The position numbers and the translations under genes are program-made. Under the pieces are notes generated by a model. The model searched no databases and was not told where the DNA came from. It was given only the letters and a program-made list of their open reading frames with translations. From Actinoplanes octamycinicus (GTDB taxonomy: Bacteria; Actinomycetota; Actinomycetes; Mycobacteriales; Micromonosporaceae), in assembly GCF_014205225.1 (NCBI RefSeq), contig NZ_JACHNB010000001.1:868001-932000 (forward strand): a stretch of 64,000 nt of DNA. The letters run 5' to 3'. This document shows positions 8,671-16,444 of the stretch, in pieces; position 1 is the stretch's first letter, and the number at the start of each line of letters is the position of its first letter.

Positions 8671-10301
8671 CTCAGTGCGAAGTTCGGCGAGTTCAGCAGC
8701 ATCGTCATCAGGTACGGGTACAACCAGCCAACCGCGGGATCGTTGGACTTCAGTTGCGAGGCCGGTGTCTTGCCGTAGAAGGCGGCCAGCGCGGCGGTCT
8801 GGTCCGGCCCGAGCCGGACCCCGAGCAGCCGCTCCGCGGTCGCGTCGATCAGCGCCCCGTAGGTCGCCGGCCGGGCGCCGATCATCCCGGTCAGCAGGTC
8901 GGCCGGCTTGACCAGGTCGGCCGGCCAGTACCCGGCGGCGATCGACAGGTGGAAGTTCCACCGGACCAGCAGCCCGGACGGCGAGGCCCAGGCGGCGGCC
9001 ACGTCCGGGTAGCCGTTCGGCGGCCCCCAGTACATCGGCGCCTGCCCGGCGTTGCGGGCCATCCAGTAGAGGCTCTCGAAGGTCTTGGTGCCGCTGGGCG
9101 GCGGGCCGTAGCCGAGGACCCGCACGGTGGCGGCCAGATCCTCCAGCGGCGTCCGGGTCTTGGCGCCGACCGAGGCGGCGAACTCCGCGGAGGTGAACAG
9201 CGCGCGCAGCACCGGGACGATCGCCGAGCGGTGGTCCAGGTAGACCTTGACCAGCTCGGTGACCAGGCCGGCCGGCGGCTCGTCGGCGACGAACCGGACG
9301 CACAGCTTGGTGACGATCCGGCGGGCGGTCGACGGGTGCAGGGCCAGGTAGTCGAGGAAGGCCAGGGCGGCCGACTCGCCACCGGTGGTGGTCGCGTTGT
9401 CGTGGCGGAAGCCGAGGATCCGGACCGGGCCGGCCACGTGGTTCGCCGCGTCGTACCGGTACGCCCCGGTCGCGTTGTCCACGGTCAGCCCGGTGAGCAG
9501 CTTCGCCGCGTCCTTGACGTCGGACTCGGTGTACTCCAGGCCGACGGTGTGCAGCTCCAGCAGCTCCCGGCCGTAGTTCTCGTTCGGCGCCAGCCGGGTG
9601 GAGAACCGGTTGTCCAGGTAGGTGAGCATCGCCGGGTGCCGGGCCGAACTCTTGAGCAGGTCGGCGAAGGTGCCGAGGGCGTGCTTGCGGAGCACCGTCC
9701 GGTCGTAGTCGGTACGGCTGTCCCAGACGTCGCCGAACGGGCAGGTGACGTTGAGGTGGTTGGCCCAGAAGTCCACCATCACCTCGAACAGCTGCCGCTC
9801 GCTCCAGATCGCCCGGGCCGGGGCGGCGAAGCTGAGCTGCCACATCGGGGTCCAGTCGTACTGCTTGAGCTGCCCGGCGGCGACCTTGGCGCGGATCTCC
9901 GCGATGCTCAGCCCGCTCAGCGGCAGCCGGGCGAGCAGCTGGTCGGCGACCGGGTCGGCGATCGAGGCCGGGTTCAGCTGCCGGTCCAGCCAGGCGTCCG
10001 CGCCCAGCCGGCGGATCTCGGCGATCGAGGCCGGGCTGGGCCCGTAGGTGGCCCGGCGCAGCAGGTGCAGCAGCGGGTCGGCGGGCAGCAGGCCGGCCGC
10101 CGGATCGAGGTCGAGGTCGTCGACGAACTCGACGCCGGGCTCGACGGTGGTGTGGAAGGTGGAGTCGGCGCGGGCGGGCGTACCCGTGGCAAGCACGGCG
10201 GCGGCACCGGCCGCGGCCGCGCCGCCGATCGCGGTCCGCCGGTGCAGGGTCTGCTCGAAAACCGTCACGGAGCAAACGTCGGAAGTTTCCCGCGCCACCA
10301 T
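8667..10301 (-). CDS. Exported DUF1800 protein
   Basis: 544 residues from ATG 10301; GTG at 10268 is an alternative. A twin-arginine-like signal (LHRRTAIGGAAAAGAAAVLA) precedes the DUF1800 domain: LLRRATYGPS, WLDRQLNP, LFEVMVDFWANHLNV, ALGTFADLLKSSARHPAMLTYLDN, ENYGRELLELHTVG, then a C-terminal helical part. Function unknown; it is nearly always coded with a DUF1501 partner, suggesting they form an exported complex. It overlaps that gene by 4 bp. Divergent from the spermidine-synthase-like gene. Confidence 0.93.
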   Translation of the reverse strand: MVARETSDVCSVTVFEQTLHRRTAIGGAAAAGAAAVLATGTPARADSTFHTTVEPGVEFVDDLDLDPAAGLLPADPLLHLLRRATYGPSPASIAEIRRLGADAWLDRQLNPASIADPVADQLLARLPLSGLSIAEIRAKVAAGQLKQYDWTPMWQLSFAAPARAIWSERQLFEVMVDFWANHLNVTCPFGDVWDSRTDYDRTVLRKHALGTFADLLKSSARHPAMLTYLDNRFSTRLAPNENYGRELLELHTVGLEYTESDVKDAAKLLTGLTVDNATGAYRYDAANHVAGPVRILGFRHDNATTTGGESAALAFLDYLALHPSTARRIVTKLCVRFVADEPPAGLVTELVKVYLDHRSAIVPVLRALFTSAEFAASVGAKTRTPLEDLAATVRVLGYGPPPSGTKTFESLYWMARNAGQAPMYWGPPNGYPDVAAAWASPSGLLVRWNFHLSIAAGYWPADLVKPADLLTGMIGARPATYGALIDATAERLLGVRLGPDQTAALAAFYGKTPASQLKSNDPAVGWLYPYLMTMLLNSPNFALR

Positions 10302-10349
10302 CGGCTTCCCGCCGCGGTGCTACCGAGCTGCTCCCCGGACAATGGTCGG

Positions 10350-11201
10350 ATGGCACAGCGCAGGGCGGCACGACGACGGGTGGAGACGGTCGCCTCGGGC
10401 GTCGCCGAGCTGGTTCCGGACCCGGACCGGGACACCGCGTTCACCCTGCTGCTGGACGGCGCCCCGCAGTCACACGTGGACCTGGCCGACCCGACGTACC
10501 TGCAGTTCGAGTACGTCCGGCGGATCGCCGCGGCGATCGACCTGGCCGCCCCGCCGGGCCGGCCGCTGCGTGCGCTGCACCTGGGCGGCGGCGCGCTCAC
10601 CCTGCCGCGCTACCTGGCGGTCACCCGGCCCGGCTCGGCGCAGCGGGTGGTGGAGATCGACGGCCCGCTGGTCGAGCTGGTCCGCCGGGAGCTGCCGCTC
10701 CCGGAGCGGGCGAACATCCGGGTCCGGGTGGGCGACGCCCGCGAGGCGGTGACCGGCATGCGGGACTCCGGGTACGACGTGGTGGTCCTGGACGTCTTCG
10801 CCGGCGCCCGCACCCCGGCGCACCTGGCCTCGGTCGAGTTCATCGAGCAGGTGGCCCGGGTGCTCGCCCCGGACGGCTGGCTGGTCGCCAACATCGCCGA
10901 CGGCCCGCCGCTGCGGCACGCCCGCGCCCAGGTGGCCACGATCCGCGCGGTGCTGCCCGAGGCGTGCCTGGTCGCCGACGCCGCGGTGCTGCGCGGCCGC
11001 CGGTTCGGCAACGTGGTGGTGCTCGCCGGCCGGACCCCGCCGCCGGTGGCCGAGCTGACCCGGCGGGCGGCCGGCGACTGGTTCCCCGGACGGGTAGAGA
11101 CGGACCTCGATCGGTTCGCGGCCGGAGCGGCCCCTGTCCCGGATGCGACAGCAATCCCGTCACCGGCACCCCCGGCTACCCTTTTCGGTAACCGAAAGTA
11201 G
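10350..11201 (+). CDS. Spermidine-synthase-like SAM-dependent methyltransferase-fold protein
   Basis: 283 residues. Key segments: QSHVDLADPTYLQFEYVRRI, the nucleotide-binding glycine motif LHLGGGALTLPRYLA, VVEIDGPLVEL, VRVGDARE and YDVVVLDVFAGARTPAHL. These match the PABS/spermidine-synthase fold, but the polyamine-binding gate is not clearly kept and many actinobacterial members are not spermidine synthases. No SpeD is nearby. The ATG at 10350 gives MAQRRAARRRVE. The reading frame ends in a CTTTTCGGTAACCGAAAG palindrome. Function should be left open. Confidence 0.85.
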   Translation: MAQRRAARRRVETVASGVAELVPDPDRDTAFTLLLDGAPQSHVDLADPTYLQFEYVRRIAAAIDLAAPPGRPLRALHLGGGALTLPRYLAVTRPGSAQRVVEIDGPLVELVRRELPLPERANIRVRVGDAREAVTGMRDSGYDVVVLDVFAGARTPAHLASVEFIEQVARVLAPDGWLVANIADGPPLRHARAQVATIRAVLPEACLVADAAVLRGRRFGNVVVLAGRTPPPVAELTRRAAGDWFPGRVETDLDRFAAGAAPVPDATAIPSPAPPATLFGNRK

Positions 11202-11360
11202 TGGTTTAATCGGCCGAAGGTGCATCGGTCATCACTGTCCGGTGTCATTTTCGGAAGTCCCGGTGTGATTCACGTCGGGTCACTGGCGACCCCGGGCGGG
11301 AGAAGGCTGTAATCGTTTCGGCCGCGTTCACCGACCGCGGCGTGAACAGGGAAGGCAACC

Positions 11361-12278
11361 ATGTTCCACCAGCACTTCCTGTCCGCACCGGGCACCGACC
11401 TCGGACCGCTGGACAGCGGCGAGCGGGTGTTGTGGCGTGGCCGCTGCGCGGTCGCCGAGTACGCGTTCGACGAGGCGTCGTCGCTGCCACGATGGACCCT
11501 GCCGGAAGGCGCCGAGGTCCTGGTCACCGACCGCCGGGTTCGCTATACGTATGCGGACGAGAGCACGCTGAGTAACGGCGAACTGTTCTGGCTGTGGCCC
11601 CAGCACCTGCGCGTGCAGCCGGGCAACCGGGATGTCGGCCGGACCGCCACGGTCACCCAGATCCAGCTGGTCTGCAACGGCCCGGAGGGCAGCTACCCGG
11701 CCCTGGTGTTCGCCGGCGGCGACCTGGCCACGGTCGGCGACGCGGACCGCCTGGCGAACGTGTTGCGGCAGGCGATCGCCCGGTTCCGGGTGGAGAACGC
11801 CGCCGAGATCGGGGTGGCGCCGGCCCACGCGCGGATGCTGTCCCGGCAGGTGATCGGCCCCGAGTTCACCAATTACCAGGGCGGCGAGGGGCAGACGGTG
11901 ACGCTGCTCGGCGCGGTCCCGGTGCCGGCCCCGGAGCCGGCGGAGCCGGTCTACGTCGAGGCCGTCTACGAGGAGCCGATCTACGAGGAGCCGATCTACG
12001 AGGAGCCGGTGTACCAGGAGCCGGTCTACGAGGAGGTGCCGACCTCGGGTTCGCGCGCCTACGCGGACCGGCCCGGCCGGGACGCCGACGCCGAGCGTGC
12101 CGAGCAGGCCCTGCGCGCCGAGCGAGACTCCCGCTACGCGGAGCCGGACCTGGCCTCCCGGGCGTCGAGCCTGGCCGCCCGGGTCGCCAGCCTGGTCTCC
12201 GGCGACGGCGGGGACAGCCGGTTCACCAACCTGTCCGCTTACCTGAACGGCGCCGACGAGCCGCACTCACGCCGCTGA
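11361..12278 (+). CDS. Hypothetical protein with Tyr-Glu-Glu-Pro tandem repeats
   Basis: 305 residues, cytoplasmic, not assignable. The N-terminal ~170 residues look like a globular domain (SGERVLWRGRCAVAEYAFDE, EVLVTDRRVRYTYADES, ALVFAGGDLATVGDADRLA), reminiscent of PH-like folds that begin with 'L..GE.VLW.G'. Then comes a strongly acidic segment of repeated EEPIY/EEPVY units (DNA 11940-12040), then Arg/Glu-rich helices (RAEQALRAERDSRYAEPD). The 3' end overlaps the convergent terC gene by 12 bp. Confidence 0.8.
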   Translation: MFHQHFLSAPGTDLGPLDSGERVLWRGRCAVAEYAFDEASSLPRWTLPEGAEVLVTDRRVRYTYADESTLSNGELFWLWPQHLRVQPGNRDVGRTATVTQIQLVCNGPEGSYPALVFAGGDLATVGDADRLANVLRQAIARFRVENAAEIGVAPAHARMLSRQVIGPEFTNYQGGEGQTVTLLGAVPVPAPEPAEPVYVEAVYEEPIYEEPIYEEPVYQEPVYEEVPTSGSRAYADRPGRDADAERAEQALRAERDSRYAEPDLASRASSLAARVASLVSGDGGDSRFTNLSAYLNGADEPHSRR

Positions 12279-13490
12279 CCGCTCCGGTCGCACGAAACAG
12301 CGGCCGGCCGCGACCCGCTCGTCGTGCACCCGGTGTGCCCGGTCCAGCAGCTCCCGCAGGTCGGTGTGCCGCTGGACCCGGTCCTGGTACTTCTCCGGCA
12401 GCCCGTTCAGGTGTGCCTCGTCGCCGAGCAGCTGGTGGTACAGCTCGTCGCAGTACTCCGGATCGGTCTCCACGTCGAGGAACTCGGTGGCCCGGCGGCG
12501 GGCGCCGGCCACGTAGGTCCGGGCCCGGCCTTTCGGGCTGAGCACCGACGCCACCACGGTGATGAGCAGCACCCCGACGATGATGCCGAGCGAGGCCAGG
12601 GTCGGGATCTCGGTCACCCCGATCGGCTCGCCGTCGTTGATGAACGGCACGTTGTTCTGGTGCATGGCGTGCAGCACCAGCTTGACGCCGATCAGCGCGA
12701 GCACCGCGGCCAGCCCGTAGGACAGGTAGACCAGCCGGTCCAGCAGGCCGTCGATCAGGAAGTACAGCTGCCGGAGGCCGAGCAGCGAGAACGCGGTCGC
12801 GGTGAAGACCAGGTAGACGTTCTGGGTGAGGCCGAAGATGGCCGGGATCGAGTCCAGCGCGAACAGGATGTCGGTGCCGCCGATCGCCACCATGACCAGC
12901 AGCATCGGGGTCAGCACCCGCTTGCCGTCGCGGTAGGTGACCAGCTTGTCCCCGTCGTAGGTGTCCGAGGTGCGCAGCACCCGCCGGGCCACCCGGATCA
13001 CGATGTTGTCCGGCGCCTCGTCGCTGTCGTCGCCGTGCCCGCGCACCAGGTTGCCCGCGGTGACCAGCAGGATCGCCCCGAACAGGTAGAAGATCCAGGC
13101 GAACGAGTTGATCAGCGCGGCGCCCAGGAAGATGAACGCGGTCCGGGCCACCAGCGACACCGCGATCCCGACCAGCAGCACCTTCTGCTGGTCGGCCCGG
13201 GGCACCTTGAAGCTACCGAGCAGCAGCAGGAAGACGAACAGGTTGTCGACCGAGAGCGCCTCCTCGGTGACATATCCGGCGAAGTACTCGGTGCCCATCG
13301 TGGCCCCGCCGAACACCCAGACCCCGGCGCCGAACAGGATCGCGATCGACACGTAGATCGAGGTCCACAGTGCCGCCTCGCGCAACCGCGGCACGTGCGC
13401 ACGCCGGACATGGAAGAAGAAGTCGAACAGCAGCAGACCGATGATCCCGAGAACCGTCAGCAGCCACACCATGCCGGACACATGCCCCAT
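12267..13490 (-). CDS. TerC-family integral membrane protein
   Basis: 407 residues with about nine hydrophobic segments. The family signature is clear: FAGYVTEEALSVDNLFVFLLLLGSF and, later, GGTDILFALDSIPAIFGLTQ, each with acidic residues inside a membrane helix that mark TerC/Alx proteins. These act in tellurite resistance or manganese/metal export, and the acidic residues are thought to bind metal. The C-terminal ~90 residues are a soluble tail specific to actinobacterial members. No other ter genes are nearby, so a metal-homeostasis role (Alx-like) is more likely than tellurite resistance. Confidence 0.93.
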   Translation of the reverse strand: MGHVSGMVWLLTVLGIIGLLLFDFFFHVRRAHVPRLREAALWTSIYVSIAILFGAGVWVFGGATMGTEYFAGYVTEEALSVDNLFVFLLLLGSFKVPRADQQKVLLVGIAVSLVARTAFIFLGAALINSFAWIFYLFGAILLVTAGNLVRGHGDDSDEAPDNIVIRVARRVLRTSDTYDGDKLVTYRDGKRVLTPMLLVMVAIGGTDILFALDSIPAIFGLTQNVYLVFTATAFSLLGLRQLYFLIDGLLDRLVYLSYGLAAVLALIGVKLVLHAMHQNNVPFINDGEPIGVTEIPTLASLGIIVGVLLITVVASVLSPKGRARTYVAGARRRATEFLDVETDPEYCDELYHQLLGDEAHLNGLPEKYQDRVQRHTDLRELLDRAHRVHDERVAAGRCFVRPERSAA

Positions 13491-13499
13491 CGGTCCAGC

Positions 13500-14276
13500 T
13501 TAGAGCCGATCGGTGTCGGTCACTGCGGAGCGCAGCTGTGATCTGGTCAGAAACAGCGCCCCGGTCAGGTCCGCGCCGCGCAGATCGGCGCCGCGCAGAT
13601 CCGCACCGGTGAAGTCGGCCCGGCGCAGGTCGGCACCGCTCAGGTCGGCGCCGATCAGCAGCGCGCCCCGGAGACTGGCGCCGCGCAGATCCGCCCCGCG
13701 GAACCGGCGGCCGATCAGATCAGCGCCACTGTGGTCCGGGCGGCGGCCACCGGTCGCCGCCCTGGCCAGCTCGCTGGCCTTGCGCAACAACGGCACCACC
13801 GATTTCCGGTACGCCTCGACGTCCAGCCCGCGCAGCGCCTCCGGCGCCCCGCCGGCCGCCGCGTCGATCTCGTCCCGGGCGGCCCGCAGTTTCGGGTGCA
13901 GCCGCCGGGCCTCGTCCAGCTTCAGCGCCTCGCCGAGCAGCCAGAGCAGCTCGTGCAGCTGACGCATGATCGGCAGGGCGGCGAACATCGGGCCGGCGAT
14001 CTCCGGGGCGCTCCGCCAGTCCCGCCCGCCGAAGGTCTCCTGGGTGATCCGCTGCCCGGCCCCGAAGCAGTCGAACACCACGCACCCGCGGAAGCCGCGC
14101 TCGGGCAGCTGCTCGTGGATCCGGCAGCGGAAGTCGCCGCCCAGGTTCCGGCACGGCTGCCCGGCCGGCTTGTTGATCGCGAAATCCGACGACTTGGCGA
14201 AGGCCGGCGCCACGCAGCAGAGTCCCGCGCACCGCGTGCAGTCGGCTTCCAGCACCGGCAGTTCCTGCTTTTCCAT
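13500..14276 (-). CDS. Cysteine-cluster protein fused to pentapeptide repeats
   Basis: 258 residues from ATG 14276. The N-terminus has eight cysteines within ~70 residues (ADCTRCAGLCC, QPCRNLGGDFRCRIH, GCVVFDCFGAG), resembling metal-binding YkgJ-like cysteine clusters. A helical middle follows. The last ~75 residues are pentapeptide repeats of A(D/S)LRG type (RFRGADLRGASLRGALL, DFTGADLRGADLRGADLTGA), which fold as a right-handed beta-helix. Ten base pairs separate its stop from the terC start on the same strand, so the two could be co-transcribed. Function unknown. Confidence 0.88.
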   Translation of the reverse strand: MEKQELPVLEADCTRCAGLCCVAPAFAKSSDFAINKPAGQPCRNLGGDFRCRIHEQLPERGFRGCVVFDCFGAGQRITQETFGGRDWRSAPEIAGPMFAALPIMRQLHELLWLLGEALKLDEARRLHPKLRAARDEIDAAAGGAPEALRGLDVEAYRKSVVPLLRKASELARAATGGRRPDHSGADLIGRRFRGADLRGASLRGALLIGADLSGADLRRADFTGADLRGADLRGADLTGALFLTRSQLRSAVTDTDRL

Positions 14277-14360
14277 AGGCCGGCAAGTGTCCCGCACCGG
14301 CCCCGCCGCGAGGAAATCGGATCCCCGGAAACGACCCTGACCAGTACGTACGATCGGTTG

Positions 14361-15569
14361 ATGCACCGACTACGGAAAGTAATCATCGGGCTGAGCGGCG
14401 CCGCCGGCCTGCTCGGCGCGACGCTGCCGGCGCCGGCCGTCGCCGCCCAGGTGCCGACCTTCAACCGGATCCCGGTGGCCGACGGCTTCGACGACCAGAA
14501 CCCGATCACGCTGTCCGGCACCGCGCAGGCCGGTGACACCGTCACGCTCTACGAAGAGGCGTACATCTACGGCGTCGGCCACAGCAAGGCCGAACTGGCC
14601 CAGCACCCGGCGAACGACTACAGCAAGGCGGAGACCTCGCCGGGCGTCTGGCCGGCGCTGACCGTCAAGGCGGACAGCACCGGTCACTGGAGCATCAAGC
14701 GGCCGCTGGACTCCGGGCACGTGATGATGGTCGGCACCGACGACGGGTACTCCAACCGGCGGTTCGCCGCGGTCCGGGTGCAGCCCGACCTGTCGGTGAC
14801 CGCGACCGGGGACAACGCGGTCAGTTTCACGGTGACCGTGAACCCGGGCGAGCCCACCCTGCCGGTGACCGTCCAGCGGTACACCAGCGGCGGCTGGACC
14901 AGGGTCGCCTCCGGGACGATCGGCGCGGACCCGATCCAGTACACCGGCTCGGCCACCGGCCAGCCGGGCGGCACCCCGACCTACCGCGCCTGGGTCAGCG
15001 ACAGCGCGCACCCGGACTGGGCCGACCCGGAGAACTTCGTGATCGCCAACTACTCGGCGAACGTCAAGGTCAGCGTGCCGGGCACGGCCGGGTCCGCGCC
15101 GGCCCCGACGGCGGCCAACCCGGTGCCGAACCCGACCTGGACGGACCCGGACACGGCGAGCACACCGAGCACCCCGCCGCCCGCGCCGAGCACCCCGGCG
15201 GCCGGCTCGGTCCGGTTCACCAAGATCCAGTACAACGCGCCGGGCCGGGACACCCGGACCAACACCAGCATCGCCGGCGAGTACTTCCGGCTGACCAACA
15301 AGACGTCCAAGACGGTCACGCTGACCGGCTGGACGGTCCGCGACCGGGCCGGGAACACCTACAAGTTCAGCACCTACGGCCTGGGCGCCGGCAAGAGCGT
15401 GACGGTCCGCACCGGCAAGGGCAAGAACAGCACGTACACCCGGTACTGGGGCCGGACGTACCACGTCTGGAACAACACCGGGGACTCGGCGACGCTGCGG
15501 ACCGGCGGCAACAAGACGATCGACTCCTGCACGTGGAGCTCGGCCGGCAAGGGTCACACCAGCTGCTGA
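14361..15569 (+). CDS. Secreted protein with C-terminal lamin-tail domain
   Basis: 402 residues. A signal peptide ends around APAVAA (residue ~28). The middle resembles Ig-like/fibronectin repeats (NPITLSGTAQAGDTVTLYEE, TVKADSTGHWSIK, VSFTVTVNPGEPTLPVTVQRY). After a Pro/Thr/Ser linker, the last ~115 residues form a lamin-tail domain (RFTKIQYNAPGRD, EYFRLTNKTSKTVTLTGWTV, FSTYGLGAGKSVTVRTGKG, WNNTGDSATL). Such domains occur in bacterial surface proteins and extracellular nucleases. No catalytic motif is seen; a binding or cell-surface role is likely. Divergent from the cysteine-cluster gene. Confidence 0.85.
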   Translation: MHRLRKVIIGLSGAAGLLGATLPAPAVAAQVPTFNRIPVADGFDDQNPITLSGTAQAGDTVTLYEEAYIYGVGHSKAELAQHPANDYSKAETSPGVWPALTVKADSTGHWSIKRPLDSGHVMMVGTDDGYSNRRFAAVRVQPDLSVTATGDNAVSFTVTVNPGEPTLPVTVQRYTSGGWTRVASGTIGADPIQYTGSATGQPGGTPTYRAWVSDSAHPDWADPENFVIANYSANVKVSVPGTAGSAPAPTAANPVPNPTWTDPDTASTPSTPPPAPSTPAAGSVRFTKIQYNAPGRDTRTNTSIAGEYFRLTNKTSKTVTLTGWTVRDRAGNTYKFSTYGLGAGKSVTVRTGKGKNSTYTRYWGRTYHVWNNTGDSATLRTGGNKTIDSCTWSSAGKGHTSC

Positions 15570-15661
15570 CACCCCATCAAGATCATCTCTTTCGGTACGG
15601 GCGGCGCGTCCCGTTTAAGATCCACGCCGGATGCGCCGTCCCCGACCGGCAGGAGCGACCG

Positions 15662-16444
15662 ATGGAGACCGGGCCCCTACCCGTGCACTACAGCCGCCGC
15701 GAGGCGCTCCGGCACAGCGCCGCCGACCCGCGCGGCCTGCCGCCCGGCGCCCGCCGTCCGGAGCCCGGCGCGGACCCGGCGACCGTCCCGGTGATCCTGG
15801 TGCACGGCACCAACGGCCGATCGGCCAGCGACTGGTTCACCCTGGCGCCGCTGCTGGCCAATGAGGGCCGCACGGTCTACCCGTTCGACTGGCGGCGGGC
15901 CCGGCCGGGCGCCGAGGTCAGCGCCACCCACCGGCACGCCGAGGAGCTGGCCGCCTTCATCACGTCGACCGGCGCCACCCGGGTCGACGTGGTCGGCCAC
16001 TCGTGGGGCGCGGTGCTCGCCCACTACCTGGTCCGCTGCCTGCCCGGCGAGCCGGCGGCCGGCGCGGTCCGGTCGCTGGTCGGGCTGGCCCCCACCTACG
16101 GCGGGACCACGCTGCACGGGCTGCTCCGCCGCCCGCACCGGCTCCCCGGCCGGCTGCGGCACTGGCTGGACGCGAAGATCCCGACCTGGCGGGAGCAGCT
16201 GCCCGGCTCGGCGGTGCTCCGGGCGATCCAGGCCGCTCCCCCGGCGCCCGGCACCCGGTTCACCACGATCGTCACCCGGTACGACCAGATGGTGACCCCG
16301 TACACCGCGTCGCTGACCGCGCTGCCCGGGGCCACCCCGATCGTGCTCCAGCAGCACGCCCGCCGGGCCGTGGTCGGGCACCTCGGCATCCTGCACCACC
16401 CGGTGGCGCTGACCCAGGTGGTGCGGGCGCTGGACCCGGCCTGA
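15662..16444 (+). CDS. Alpha/beta-hydrolase, lipase-like
   Basis: 260 residues from ATG 15662, preceded by AGGAG at 6 bp. The alpha/beta-hydrolase core is clear: VPVILVHGTNG (oxyanion HG), the nucleophile elbow VVGHSWG with Ser114, GLAPTYGGTT, the acid region TRYDQMVTPY and a late His (GHLGILHHP). The HG-N-S-WF-L and YPFDWRRARPG features match the EstA/lipase class 2 group of triacylglycerol lipases. No signal peptide is predicted, which is odd for that group; an N-terminal extension from 15533 lacks one as well. It abuts the convergent oxidase gene with no spacer. Confidence 0.88.
   Translation: METGPLPVHYSRREALRHSAADPRGLPPGARRPEPGADPATVPVILVHGTNGRSASDWFTLAPLLANEGRTVYPFDWRRARPGAEVSATHRHAEELAAFITSTGATRVDVVGHSWGAVLAHYLVRCLPGEPAAGAVRSLVGLAPTYGGTTLHGLLRRPHRLPGRLRHWLDAKIPTWREQLPGSAVLRAIQAAPPAPGTRFTTIVTRYDQMVTPYTASLTALPGATPIVLQQHARRAVVGHLGILHHPVALTQVVRALDPA

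Noticed and set aside
7423..10371. Single 982-residue minus-strand reading frame
   Set aside because: It fuses a nonsense frame antisense to codon structure of the DUF1800 gene with the true DUF1501 gene; only 7423-8670 is real in that frame.
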